NCBI GenBank assembly: GCA_048266425.1
Contig: JBLWZN010000004.1
Span: 1-64,000 of the forward strand
Reading direction: 5' to 3'
Origin: Cerina sp048266425
GTDB taxonomy: Bacteria > Bacteroidota > Bacteroidia > Flavobacteriales > Flavobacteriaceae
DNA length: 64,000 bases
Position numbers and translations under genes: made by a program. The stretch's first letter is position 1; the number at the start of each line of letters is the position of its first letter. The notes beneath the pieces were generated by a model. It was not told the DNA's origin. It did not search any database and was given only the letters and a program-made list of their open reading frames with translations. This document shows positions 16,370 to 24,609 of the stretch, one piece after another.

Positions 16370-17842
16370 CTAAGTTTTTTGCTTATACGCCAATAGGGTT
16401 TTGTATTTCTCCTTTTTGTAAATGCGTTCTATCATGGAAAATGCCCTATTTTTAAAGGCAAAACCCAAGAGTCCTGCCAGGGCAACAAAAATATAGCCGG
16501 CCGTTGGATTGATAAGATAATGCCCCAAAGCATAAATAACCAGTGGGAGCACCAATTTGGGGAGGGTAAGTAACAAGGTTCTGGCGTTAAATGCCTGTTT
16601 ATCCCCAAATGCCTTTTTATTGGAGGTTAGATCGATCGGGGTCTTTATATACGCCCCTCCCCAAAGCACCAGATAGGAATTTACACCCATATTGTACACG
16701 GCCCCTACCAATACGGCCAGATAGGCCTGCCACCCAAAATAGAGGTAAAAAGAGGCTATGATGGTGCTTATCGCCGTGGCAATGATAATTAAATACCACT
16801 TGGAATCCAGGTATTCCCTGTATTGAATGTTCTGGCTCATCATCAAGGGATAATAGGAACTGTCCCAACTTGGCACAAATTGGCCAAAACTAAAGAGGAA
16901 TCCCCCCGAGATAAAAATTCCAGCAAAAATCTTCCAGATCGGCGAGTTGTAGGTCTCAATGCCACCGGTAAAAAAAAGGAAACCATAAAAAATAAAGAAA
17001 ACGCTCATAATCACGGTGGTTCGTGAACGTTTGTTTCTTTTAATAAGCTTGATGTCATTCTTTAAAAAAGTTCCCAAATTGCCAAAGCGGTTTAGCCAGC
17101 TCAGATCTTCCGTTTTGGCCTCGGCATGTTTGGTAGATAATCCGCCGTCCAAATACATGTTCCTTTTAAAGTAACCAAATGCGGTTGCATACCAAATTAC
17201 CAATACCACCCACGGAAATATGGCGATCCAAGGAATTTGGTACAAAGCGTTGAATAAGGGACCTGTATATTGGGTTACATCGAACCAATCGTAATATTGC
17301 CCCAAGGCCAAAAGCACGACCAACGCCAGAACGGGATAAAAAATACTGTTCTTGTTGTTGACCAGCACATTGATGAAATTATTTCCATATATCAGGGCCA
17401 AAATACCCATATGCCACCCTATGACGCCGAATGGTTCGTAGCCCTGGACCAATAGGACAATGGAGAAGGGCACAAAGAAAAAGGCATGTGCCAAATTAAA
17501 AAAGGAAAAAACGGTCTTGCCCAGACTAAAATGTACCACCTCGTCTTTTTTAAACGGCAAATACAGCAGTGGTTTTATATTGATGACGGGCATTTTCTGC
17601 AACATATATCGGATTACCAGATCAAATACCAGATAATAGATCAGAAACTTATTAACTATCTCCAAAGGGTCTCCCCAACCCTGTTCCTTGATAATAAAGA
17701 ACACACCAACTCCCATGGAAAGAAAAACGGCAACAAAATACAAGGCCATAAAACCCATAAAAATCTTAAACGCCACATTGGTCTTAAATGAAGCCGATCG
17801 GTAAAAGGATTTCCATTGGAGGTTAATAAAATGTTTAAACAT
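16370..17842 (-). CDS. DUF5687 family ABC permease
   Basis: 490 residues with about twelve hydrophobic segments; a charged N-terminus (FINLQWKSFYRSASF) and a central loop with KRNKRSRTTVI (about 270-280). DUF5687 proteins are found beside ABC ATPases in Bacteroidota and are taken as the membrane half of the exporter. Nothing in the sequence shows the substrate. The upstream spacer carries a long heptad array (17873-17935). Confidence 0.8.
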   Translation of the reverse strand: MFKHFINLQWKSFYRSASFKTNVAFKIFMGFMALYFVAVFLSMGVGVFFIIKEQGWGDPLEIVNKFLIYYLVFDLVIRYMLQKMPVINIKPLLYLPFKKDEVVHFSLGKTVFSFFNLAHAFFFVPFSIVLLVQGYEPFGVIGWHMGILALIYGNNFINVLVNNKNSIFYPVLALVVLLALGQYYDWFDVTQYTGPLFNALYQIPWIAIFPWVVLVIWYATAFGYFKRNMYLDGGLSTKHAEAKTEDLSWLNRFGNLGTFLKNDIKLIKRNKRSRTTVIMSVFFIFYGFLFFTGGIETYNSPIWKIFAGIFISGGFLFSFGQFVPSWDSSYYPLMMSQNIQYREYLDSKWYLIIIATAISTIIASFYLYFGWQAYLAVLVGAVYNMGVNSYLVLWGGAYIKTPIDLTSNKKAFGDKQAFNARTLLLTLPKLVLPLVIYALGHYLINPTAGYIFVALAGLLGFAFKNRAFSMIERIYKKEKYKTLLAYKQKT

Positions 17843-17872
17843 AGAAAGTTGTTTATTGTTTGGGGTTCTTCT

Positions 17873-17935
17873 GTTTGTGGTTTGTGGTTGCGGAGGCTTG
17901 GGTTCTGCTCAAGGTTCAAGGATTATGGTTTAAGG
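17873..17935. repeat. Nine-unit heptad array
   Basis: A run with period 7. The first units are GTTTGTG, GTTTGTG, GTTGCGG; after two weaker units (17894-17907) come CTCAAGG, TTCAAGG, ATTATGG, TTTAAGG (17908-17935). The unit changes gradually from GTTTGTG to nnnAAGG along the array. It lies in the divergent spacer between the DUF5687 gene and the reductase gene. Confidence 0.6.
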
Positions 17936-18034
17936 TTCCGATTAAAGGTTTTGTTTGAAAATTTAAATATACGTTTTGTAGCGGATATAGTCACTTTTTC
18001 GCAAATTCGAATTTTAAAAAGCCAATGCTTTCCG

Positions 18035-18042
18035 TATTTTTG
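18035..18042 (+). promoter_or_regulatory. -7 box of the reductase gene
   Basis: TATTTTTG matches TAnnTTTG and ends 14 bp before the ATG at 18057, implying a very short leader. The -33 element is weak. Confidence 0.5.
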
Positions 18043-18056
18043 CATAAAATATAGAC

Positions 18057-19109
18057 ATGGCCCACTTTTATCCCTTAACGGTACAGCATATAAAACCGCT
18101 TACCGAGAATTCAGTTGCAATTACTTTTGCTATTCCCAAGGAACTTACGCAGACCTTTTCCTTTAGTGCGGGGCAATACATCACCATAAAAAAGGAAATT
18201 AAGGGCAAGGAGCTCCGCCGATCGTATTCCATAAGTTCGTCCCCAAAAAGTGGAACTATTACCGTAGGGGTAAAAAAAGTGGACAAGGGTAGTTTTTCCG
18301 ACTATGCCAACCATAAATTGGCCGTAGGGGATGTTTTGGAAGTAATGCCCCCCGAAGGCCGGTTTGTCTTCAACCCTACCCCAAAACCAAAAAATATCGC
18401 AGCCTTTGCGGCGGGTAGCGGAATTACCCCTGTCATCAGTATCGCCAGGTCTGTTTTGGAATCCAACCCCAAGAACAAATTTGTACTGGTCTATGGCAAC
18501 AAATCCTACAAGGAAACCATGTTCTACACGGAACTGGTAAAACTACAGTTAGAATATACCAACAGGTTTTTTGTCTATTTCATTTGTAGTCAGGAGCGGG
18601 AGGAAAATTCCCTTTTTGGTAGGATCGATGTGTCTACGGTCAATTATGTGGTAAAAAACAAGCATAAGGACATTGCTATTGACGACTTCTACCTCTGTGG
18701 TCCCGAAGCCATGATACAACTTGTAAAGGATAGCCTTAAGGAAAACGAAATTACAAGCGAGGACCATATTCATTTTGAGCTGTTTACCGAGACCGAGATC
18801 AAGGACGAAATCCCCCTAACCCCCGAGGGCAGCACCCAACTTACGGTGACCGTGGACGATGAGGAATTTTCATTCTCTATGGACAAGAAGGTAAAAGTAC
18901 TGGATGCGGTTCTCAAGGAAAACATAGATGCACCCTATTCCTGCCAGGGCGGGGTATGCAGTACCTGTATTGCCCGAATCAAGGAAGGACAGGCCGTAAT
19001 GGAAAAAAACCAGATCCTGACCGATGACGAAATCGCGGAAGGACTAATATTGACCTGCCAGGCCCATCCAACCACACCGACTTTGAAGATAGATTATGAT
19101 GACGTATAA
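18057..19109 (+). CDS. FAD/NAD(P)H oxidoreductase with C-terminal 2Fe-2S domain (PaaE-like)
   Basis: 350 residues in three parts: FAD-binding barrel with RRSYS (residues 54-58), NAD(P)-binding domain with AAGSGITPVIS (about 119-129) and LCGPEAM (about 216-222), and a plant-type ferredoxin domain with CQGGVCSTC and a later LTCQAHP. This is the layout of the phenylacetyl-CoA epoxidase reductase PaaE and related reductases. It passes electrons from NAD(P)H through FAD to 2Fe-2S and then to an oxygenase or desaturase. No paa gene is nearby, so the partner is unknown; a desaturase or hydroxylase is plausible. It has its own promoter and is monocistronic. Confidence 0.88.
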   Translation: MAHFYPLTVQHIKPLTENSVAITFAIPKELTQTFSFSAGQYITIKKEIKGKELRRSYSISSSPKSGTITVGVKKVDKGSFSDYANHKLAVGDVLEVMPPEGRFVFNPTPKPKNIAAFAAGSGITPVISIARSVLESNPKNKFVLVYGNKSYKETMFYTELVKLQLEYTNRFFVYFICSQEREENSLFGRIDVSTVNYVVKNKHKDIAIDDFYLCGPEAMIQLVKDSLKENEITSEDHIHFELFTETEIKDEIPLTPEGSTQLTVTVDDEEFSFSMDKKVKVLDAVLKENIDAPYSCQGGVCSTCIARIKEGQAVMEKNQILTDDEIAEGLILTCQAHPTTPTLKIDYDDV

Positions 19110-19181
19110 GGTGCCCAAAACCCTTCTTCCCGAAACTAGGCAGTATAAAAGGAACAACTGAGGACTAAAAAATCCCAGTAA

Positions 19182-19994
19182 TCAATCCTGGACCAATTTT
19201 TCGACCATCGGTTGTTGGCCAAATTCCCTCTTCAAAACCTTAGTAGCATGTTCATACCCGATGGCATAGGCCCTTTCCATACCTTTTTTGTCCAATACCC
19301 CGATCTTATCCAACTCCTTGGGTTCAAATACCAAATCGCATTCTTTCACCTTTTCCAAATTGATGGCATAGATCATTAAGCTGGTCGTACGCCCCGCCAG
19401 TTGTAATGAAGTCTTAATAGATTCTTTCCCTACCTCCCTAATGGCCGATACATTGCTGCCAATCGTAAAATTGCACTGGACTGGCAGGGACTCTAATGGA
19501 AAATTATTCATAATTCCTCCATCCGCATAGAGCTGGCCATTGATCTCTACCGGGCTAAAGATAGGAGGTAGGGCGGCCGAAGCCAACAAGGGCTTTATAA
19601 GTTCGCCCGAAGAAAATTGCACTTGCTCCCCTTTCTGTAGATTGGTGGTCATTACGGAAAGATATCGTTGCAGCTGCTCAAAACGATTCTCGGGAAAATA
19701 TTGCTCAAAAATCGGGATATACTTTTCCGTGTCAAAAAGACCTGGCTTATGACGTGCAAAAAATTGGTACTGGAACAAGGGTACTTTCTTAAAAAAGGAC
19801 AACATCTCCGGGACCGAATTACCATTGGCGTACAAAGCTCCCACCAAAGCACCGACGCTAGTTCCGGACACGTAACTTGTTTGGATTCCATATTCGTTCA
19901 AAGCCTGGATCAAACCAATGTGGGCAATACCCTTGACCCCGCCGCCAGAAAGAACTAAACCAATGGATTTATTTTTAAGGCTTTCCAAATTCAT
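19182..19994 (-). CDS. Patatin-like phospholipase
   Basis: 270 residues from the ATG at 19994; a longer reading from 20057 adds 21 residues of non-family sequence and is rejected. Landmarks: glycine-rich oxyanion loop SGGGVKGIAHIG (about 15-26), nucleophile elbow GTSVGALVG (about 43-51), and the dyad Asp in YADGGIMNNFP (about 156-166). Patatins are Ser-Asp lipid acyl hydrolases. No signal peptide is seen, so it should act inside the cell. It diverges from the arsenosugar operon; the 314-bp spacer holds several operator-like elements. Confidence 0.9.
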   Translation of the reverse strand: MNLESLKNKSIGLVLSGGGVKGIAHIGLIQALNEYGIQTSYVSGTSVGALVGALYANGNSVPEMLSFFKKVPLFQYQFFARHKPGLFDTEKYIPIFEQYFPENRFEQLQRYLSVMTTNLQKGEQVQFSSGELIKPLLASAALPPIFSPVEINGQLYADGGIMNNFPLESLPVQCNFTIGSNVSAIREVGKESIKTSLQLAGRTTSLMIYAINLEKVKECDLVFEPKELDKIGVLDKKGMERAYAIGYEHATKVLKREFGQQPMVEKLVQD

Positions 19995-20062
19995 AAAGTA
20001 ATGGATTTTTGAATAATTTTTGGTTGGAATCCCCTTCCGTAAATTTCTTCGGTCCAATTTAC

Positions 20063-20079
20063 CCGACCAAACGGTTGGT
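20063..20079. promoter_or_regulatory. CCGACC element with inverted repeat ACCAA-N4-TTGGT
   Basis: Perfect 5-bp arms (20066-20070 and 20075-20079) around ACGG. The CCGACC at 20063 lies exactly 127 bp upstream of the AGACTA repeat, as in the tetR control region. Confidence 0.4.
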
Positions 20080-20189
20080 TCCGTTCATTTTAAAGGGAAT
20101 TATAGTCTTCTTCTAGGTAATTCATCGATCTAATATTAGTACTTGGCCAGCATTGAGGTGATTATAACGATTTGATAAAAGTACAAAAA

Positions 20190-20203
20190 AGACTAGGTAG
20201 TCT
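20190..20203. promoter_or_regulatory. Operator-like inverted repeat AGACTA-N2-TAGTCT (arsenosugar operon)
   Basis: Perfect 6-bp arms around GG, 105 bp upstream of the DUF2064 start. The same arms around TA form a perfect 14-bp palindrome 32 bp ahead of the tetR gene (22888-22901). Size and symmetry fit a TetR-family dimer site. I infer that the local TetR protein controls both. Confidence 0.6.
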
Positions 20204-20308
20204 GAAGGGATCAAAATCAAATCTTCGTTAAATCTGTGAATATCTGTAATGAAAAATAATGGCACACGACCAAACCGTTCAGTCCATTTTATCGTAAGTT
20301 TACATAGA

Positions 20309-21001
20309 ATGCATTCCGATAAACTACATAACACCGCCATTTTGGTATTTGCCAATTCCACTGACGAGGAATTGAAGTGTAAGCCTATTACCAACGATAG
20401 GGCCCTATTTGACGAACTTACCCACAGTACCTTAAGAATTGTAAAAAAAACCGCTCTTCCTTATTTTCATATCACCGAAAAACAACAGCTGGGAAATTCC
20501 TTTGGGGAACGTTTTGTGAATGCCGTACTAATGGTATTTGGGCAAGGATTTGACAATGTGATTACCATAGGCAACGATACCCCCCTTCTAAAAACTTCCC
20601 ACCTTCTTGAGGCTCATGGGCTATTGGAAACCAGGAAATCCGTTTTGGGGCCCTCTGCAGACGGAGGATTTTATCTATTGGGCCTCCATCGTTCGCAATT
20701 TGACCCGATGGCCTTTAAGGATTTGCCATGGCAGACTTCCAGTTTATCCCATAAATTATTGCAGCTGCCCACAATATCACACCATATAACGGTGCACTTG
20801 CCCAAATTATACGATTTGGACAATGCGGCCGACCTTAAATTTTTGGTCCAATTTACCCGACATATTGGTGCCAACCTTCGAAGAATTATCCTTGCCTTGA
20901 CTTCGCGCAATAGAAAGGGGACCATTAATTACAATATCAGTTTTGTCAAGGCTTCCACTGGGCGGATTCCTTTCAACAAAGGGTCCCCAATTTCCTTCTA
21001 A
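20309..21001 (+). CDS. TIGR04282/DUF2064 family arsenosugar glycosyltransferase
   Basis: 230 residues from the ATG at 20309; the upstream ATG at 20249 adds 20 residues without family similarity. The fold is of the nucleotide-diphospho-sugar transferase type: N-terminal AILVFANS, FGERFVNA, the metal-site-like TIGNDTPLL and GPSADGGFYLLGL (about 110-122). This family (DUF2064, TIGR04282) is found with arsenosugar genes, and here it lies upstream of an AhpD-like protein and ArsS. Its exact reaction is not established. The last 35 residues are basic and may be a less conserved tail. Confidence 0.8.
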   Translation: MHSDKLHNTAILVFANSTDEELKCKPITNDRALFDELTHSTLRIVKKTALPYFHITEKQQLGNSFGERFVNAVLMVFGQGFDNVITIGNDTPLLKTSHLLEAHGLLETRKSVLGPSADGGFYLLGLHRSQFDPMAFKDLPWQTSSLSHKLLQLPTISHHITVHLPKLYDLDNAADLKFLVQFTRHIGANLRRIILALTSRNRKGTINYNISFVKASTGRIPFNKGSPISF

Positions 21002-21118
21002 TACCCCTCTATTTCATTTCAATCTTGTTAACGGAAACGTTGCGTTCATCTGTATTTCGCTAACGCGATGTATTTCGTTGTTATCCATATATCCAATTCA
21101 ATAAAAACAAAATAAATA

Positions 21119-21454
21119 ATGGCAAATCCATATTACGAATCCACAGATCTTAAAAAATTTGGAAAAATAACCGAATGGGGCGAAGAACTCGGAAACAAGT
21201 TCTTTGACTACTACGGAAAGGTATTTGAGGAAGGCGCCCTAACCGCCCGTGAAAAATCCCTGATCGCCCTAGCCGTGGCCCATGTCGTAAAATGCCCCTA
21301 TTGTATTGATGCCTACACCCAAGATGGCTTGCAAAAAGGCATTACCAAGGAGGAAATGATGGAATCTGTCCACGTGGGGGCCGCGATCGAAAGCGGGGCC
21401 ACCTTGGTCCACGGGGTACAAATGATGAACAAATACAATAAATTATCGATGTAA
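21119..21454 (+). CDS. AhpD/CMD-like protein of arsenosugar clusters
   Basis: 111 residues, a carboxymuconolactone-decarboxylase/AhpD fold. The redox pair is C59-P-Y-C62, preceded by the conserved helix LTAREKSLIALAVAH with Glu45. It matches the 'arsenosugar biosynthesis-associated peroxidase-like' family (as I recall, TIGR04169) that always occurs next to ArsS. A thiol peroxidase or reductase role is possible; direct evidence is lacking. It lies 87 bp before arsS on the same strand. Confidence 0.85.
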   Translation: MANPYYESTDLKKFGKITEWGEELGNKFFDYYGKVFEEGALTAREKSLIALAVAHVVKCPYCIDAYTQDGLQKGITKEEMMESVHVGAAIESGATLVHGVQMMNKYNKLSM

Positions 21455-21465
21455 ACTGTAGTTTA

Positions 21466-21489
21466 CAGTTGGCGGTTCCAGTTGGCAGT
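21466..21489. repeat. Short degenerate repeat before arsS
   Basis: CAGTTGG occurs at 21466 and 21479 with CGGTTC between and CAGT after; the flanks (GTAGTTTACAGTT) are similar. It fills the start of the spacer before arsS. Confidence 0.4.
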
Positions 21490-21541
21490 ATTTTAATTGC
21501 CGACTACTGCCTCTTGTAACCGCTTACTGAAAACTGAAAGA

Positions 21542-22600
21542 ATGGCTTTAAAAACATTACATGCAAGACATAAAGATCTTGCAAAGACCAATAGACAGTT
21601 GGAAATCCTGAACTCGGGTCCTTTTGCCAATGGGGAATTGCCCCGGTTTAAGGATATGATTGCAAAAACGGGCCAATTTCCGATCCGGCCCAAAAAATTG
21701 GAGGTTTTGCAGATCAATGTGGGCTATATGTGCAATCAGGTTTGCGAGCACTGCCATGTGGACGCGGGGCCGGACCGCAAGGAAATCATGACCCGGGAGA
21801 CCATGGAGCAATGTTTGGAGGTCATTCGTCATACCGGAGCGCATACCCTGGACCTAACGGGAGGGGCTCCCGAAATGAACCCCGATTTTAGGTGGTTTGT
21901 CGATAAAGCTTCCAAAGCTGGCATCGTGGATTTTATTGTCCGATCGAACCTGACCATCCTTAGGGCCAACAAAAAGTATCACGATCTACCCGAATTCTTT
22001 AAAAATCACAACGTCCATGTTATATCCTCCATGCCCCATTATACCCGTGGCAAAACCGACAAACAACGTGGGGAAGGAGTTTTTGACAAATCGATAAAGG
22101 CCCTACAGGAGCTGAATGCGGTGGGCTACGGAATGCCCAATAGCAGCTTGCGATTGGACTTGGTCTATAATCCATCCGGTGCGTTCCTTCCCGGTGACCA
22201 AAGTGCTATGGAGCGCGATTTTAAAAAATCCCTAAAAGCGGACTTTGACATCCATTTCCACAACTTGTTCGCAATTACGAATCTACCCATAGCCCGCTTT
22301 CTGGATTACCTTATCGCTTCGGAAAACTATGAAGATTATATGTATGCTTTGGTAGAGGCCTACAACCCTGTTGCCGTAGAAAACGTAATGTGTACCAATA
22401 CTATTTCCGTGAGTTGGGATGGTTGGTTGTACGATTGCGACTTTAACCAAATGTTAGGCCTTAAGGTGGCCAGCAAAATAAAACATATAAAGGACTACGA
22501 CGAAGATATTCTTAACGATAGGGAAATCCTTATTTCACAACATTGTTACGGTTGCACGGCCGGGGCGGGGAGCAGCTGTCAGGGGAAGATTACCCAATAG
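21542..22600 (+). CDS. arsS: Arsenosugar biosynthesis radical SAM protein ArsS
   Basis: 352 residues from the ATG at 21542 (GAAAG lies 5 bp upstream); the frame is open to 21497 but the extra 15 residues look non-coding. The radical SAM cluster motif is CNQVCEHC (C64, C68, C71), followed by LTGGAPEMNP (about 107-116). The tail has HCYGCTAGAGSSC: a Cys-rich end which in some homologues carries selenocysteine at its first Cys; here it is Cys. ArsS joins a 5'-deoxyadenosyl or ribosyl unit to dimethylated arsenic en route to oxo-arsenosugars (established in cyanobacteria). The methylase ArsM is not in the window. Confidence 0.92.
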   Translation: MALKTLHARHKDLAKTNRQLEILNSGPFANGELPRFKDMIAKTGQFPIRPKKLEVLQINVGYMCNQVCEHCHVDAGPDRKEIMTRETMEQCLEVIRHTGAHTLDLTGGAPEMNPDFRWFVDKASKAGIVDFIVRSNLTILRANKKYHDLPEFFKNHNVHVISSMPHYTRGKTDKQRGEGVFDKSIKALQELNAVGYGMPNSSLRLDLVYNPSGAFLPGDQSAMERDFKKSLKADFDIHFHNLFAITNLPIARFLDYLIASENYEDYMYALVEAYNPVAVENVMCTNTISVSWDGWLYDCDFNQMLGLKVASKIKHIKDYDEDILNDREILISQHCYGCTAGAGSSCQGKITQ

Positions 22601-22658
22601 TTTTTACCTCATGCTGTGGTTACCTATCGGTATGCATTCAAGATCAAACCCAACAAAA

Positions 22659-22682
22659 GTTTATGGGTTTATGGGTTATATT
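22659..22682. repeat. Octad repeat after arsS
   Basis: Units GTTTATGG, GTTTATGG and GTTATATT are contiguous, of the same type as the arrays in other spacers. Confidence 0.45.
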
Positions 22683-22760
22683 CTTTCGGACAAACTGCCG
22701 TCTAGCCTGACCCAATAGCTAACTATCCTACTGGTTCACTTCTTCCCTGTACATTAATAA

Positions 22761-22774
22761 CCGACCGAGTGGTC
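22761..22774. promoter_or_regulatory. CCGACC element with GACC-N4-GGTC
   Basis: CCGACC at 22761; GACC (22763-22766) and GGTC (22771-22774) are inverted arms. It lies exactly 127 bp before the AGACTA palindrome, as at 20063. Confidence 0.4.
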
Positions 22775-22887
22775 TTTGGCTATTTTAAAACATTCTTTTT
22801 TTTGCAAAAATTATGTAGTTCATCGAATTGTATACATTTTTTATCTCTTTAGACACAAGAAATCAGGGTTTTATAAGTTATATAAAG

Positions 22888-22901
22888 AGACTATATAGTC
22901 T
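22888..22901. promoter_or_regulatory. Perfect 14-bp palindrome ahead of tetR
   Basis: AGACTATATAGTCT is its own reverse complement and lies 32 bp upstream of the tetR ATG, the usual position of an autoregulatory TetR operator. The arms are identical to those at 20190-20203. Confidence 0.65.
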
Positions 22902-22933
22902 GTTTTATAAAAATCCAACAAATCCCGATTTCC

Positions 22934-23548
22934 ATGGAAAAAAAATTGAAGCGAAGAACCACCATGCACAGATTACAGGTCACCGGTCTGGAAATGTTTT
23001 ATCAAAATGGGTATTACAATACCAGTATTGACGATATCCTAAAGGAGCTCTCCCTATCCAAAGGGGCATTTTATTACCATTTTCGATCCAAGGAAGATTA
23101 CTTTATCGGGATTGTCCAAAACCTGTTGGTTCAAAAAATCTATAGCTCCCTTGTACAGCCAATAGAAGGAAAGGAGGATCCCTTTACCGTTATCGCCCAA
23201 TGTTTTGAAAATTCGTTGGAGACAGCGGAACACAATGAGCTGGATCGCGGGTTTGTACTGAGCAATTTCATGGCCGAGTTTAAAGGCAGGAATCCGGAAA
23301 TCATGGAATACTTTAAGGATATACTTAAGGTATGGGAGGTAAACCTAATTTCGAGCCTGCAAAAAGGAAAGTCGGACGGGTATGTAGACCGACATATAGA
23401 TAGCGATTCCGTAGCTACCTATCTTATCTCTTCCTATATCGGGATCCGGGCTTTAATGGTAGAGGGCAATTGCAGGACATTGCGATACAAGTATATGCAG
23501 CAGTTGAGGCAATACTTCAAAATGTTGACCCATAAGGAAACCGCCTAG
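22934..23548 (+). CDS. TetR/AcrR family transcriptional regulator
   Basis: 204 residues. N-terminal helix-turn-helix: TSIDDILKELSLSKGAFYYHF (about 31-51) with the typical GAFYYHFRSKEDYF recognition and following helix. The C-terminal three-quarters form the usual ligand-binding helical bundle, which I cannot assign to a ligand. The ATG at 22934 fits (homologues start near the KRRT basic stretch). The stop codon overlaps that of the convergent GT9 gene by a shared CTAG. It is probably autoregulated through 22888-22901 and may control the arsenosugar operon. Confidence 0.9.
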   Translation: MEKKLKRRTTMHRLQVTGLEMFYQNGYYNTSIDDILKELSLSKGAFYYHFRSKEDYFIGIVQNLLVQKIYSSLVQPIEGKEDPFTVIAQCFENSLETAEHNELDRGFVLSNFMAEFKGRNPEIMEYFKDILKVWEVNLISSLQKGKSDGYVDRHIDSDSVATYLISSYIGIRALMVEGNCRTLRYKYMQQLRQYFKMLTHKETA

Positions 23549-24609
23549 CAGCTTAGAGTCTGACGCAAAACCTCCTCAATTTTGTTTACCACGTCCTTAG
23601 GTCCGATGGTTTCCATGGCCTTTTCATAGCCATGTGGAAATTTATTGCCGTAAATGGATGTAGGAATCAATGGATATTGATTACGATCGGCCAACAGGGC
23701 ATTATTGGCATCCTGACCAAAGGGATAGAATCCGGCATAGGGATGGGATACGCCCCAGAGGGTTATGGTAGGCACCCCATACATAGCCGCCAAATGGCCG
23801 TTGCCACTGTCCATGGAAAGCATAAGTTGCAAATTTGAAATCACCCCCAATTCCTCGGCAAACGAAACTCTTCCCGCAAGATTTATACAATTTTCATAAC
23901 AAGCGCCCCAATTTTCAAGCTGTTTACTTTCCTCACTCCCTCCCCCAAAAAGCAATATTTTATACTTATTGGTTTTGTTTAAAGTGGAGATAACGTCCGC
24001 CATTAAATCTAGCGGATATTTTTTTCCATCATAAGCGGCAAAAGGCGCAATACCAATCAGTTTTTTATTCCCAGAATCCACTAAATCCAAGGTTTCCAAA
24101 CTAAGTGGTAGTTTGGGCAACACATTTTCATTAGATAATCTTATCGGATATCCCAACTTTGAAAAAACATCGGAATAACGTTCATGTGTAGTTGTTAAAG
24201 GCTTAAAAACCTTATTTTTTGTCGCCGTCAACGCTTTCTTTTCCTTTCTGCCCTTATCAATCTGTACAAAAGGAACCTTTCCAAGACCAAAAAAAAGTTT
24301 GAGGACCTTGCTTCGCAGCACATTGTGAAGATCGGCCACTCCCGCAAAGCTTTCCTGTCTTAGCTCTTTGTAAAGCTTCCAGAGACCCATAAAACCCTTA
24401 TGCTTCCCCTTTACATCGGCCTCAAGGACCGCCACATTGGGTAGGGTATGGAACATGGGTTTAAAAAAACTACGGGTAAGTACCGTAATCCGAATTTGGG
24501 GATACTGTTTAACCAAAGCGACAAGTACTGGCACGGTCATTGCCACATCCCCCATGGCAGAAAGTCGGATGACAAGAATTTTTAAAATGTTCGTCTCACT
24601 TTTGGCCAC
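23545..24609 (-). CDS. Glycosyltransferase family 9 (heptosyltransferase-like)
   Basis: 354 residues, GT-B fold. N-terminal ILVIRLSAMGDVAMTVPVL is the family signature; the C-terminal half has LLSMDSGNGHLAAMYGVPTITLWG (about 255-278), the ADP-heptose binding motif. Such enzymes add heptose or related sugars to the lipopolysaccharide core in the cytoplasm. The start is GTG at 24609, overlapping the end of the DUF4254 gene by 14 bp, which suggests coupled translation. The two genes are commonly neighbours in Bacteroidota. Confidence 0.88.
   Translation of the reverse strand: MAKSETNILKILVIRLSAMGDVAMTVPVLVALVKQYPQIRITVLTRSFFKPMFHTLPNVAVLEADVKGKHKGFMGLWKLYKELRQESFAGVADLHNVLRSKVLKLFFGLGKVPFVQIDKGRKEKKALTATKNKVFKPLTTTHERYSDVFSKLGYPIRLSNENVLPKLPLSLETLDLVDSGNKKLIGIAPFAAYDGKKYPLDLMADVISTLNKTNKYKILLFGGGSEESKQLENWGACYENCINLAGRVSFAEELGVISNLQLMLSMDSGNGHLAAMYGVPTITLWGVSHPYAGFYPFGQDANNALLADRNQYPLIPTSIYGNKFPHGYEKAMETIGPKDVVNKIEEVLRQTLSC

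Larger units (their letters stand above)
19995..20308. other. Divergent control region, patatin / arsenosugar operon
   Basis: 314 bp without a gene. It holds CCGACC with an inverted repeat ACCAA-N4-TTGGT (20063-20079), a GTAATTCATCGA box (20116-20128) and AGACTA-GG-TAGTCT (20190-20203). The same three elements recur at the same spacing ahead of the tetR gene (22761, 22813, 22888). Confidence 0.55.
22601..22933. other. Intergenic region between arsS and tetR
   Basis: 333 bp without a gene. It holds an octad repeat (22659-22682), CCGACC (22761), a GTAGTTCATCGA box (22815-22826) and the perfect palindrome at 22888-22901. It is the control region of tetR. Confidence 0.55.

Noticed and set aside
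20249..20308. Upstream start of the DUF2064 protein
   Set aside because: The extra 20 residues do not resemble the family, whose start matches MHSDKLHNTAIL.
22828..23031. 67-codon frame overlapping the tetR start
   Set aside because: Overlaps the palindrome and the tetR coding start in another frame, with no support.
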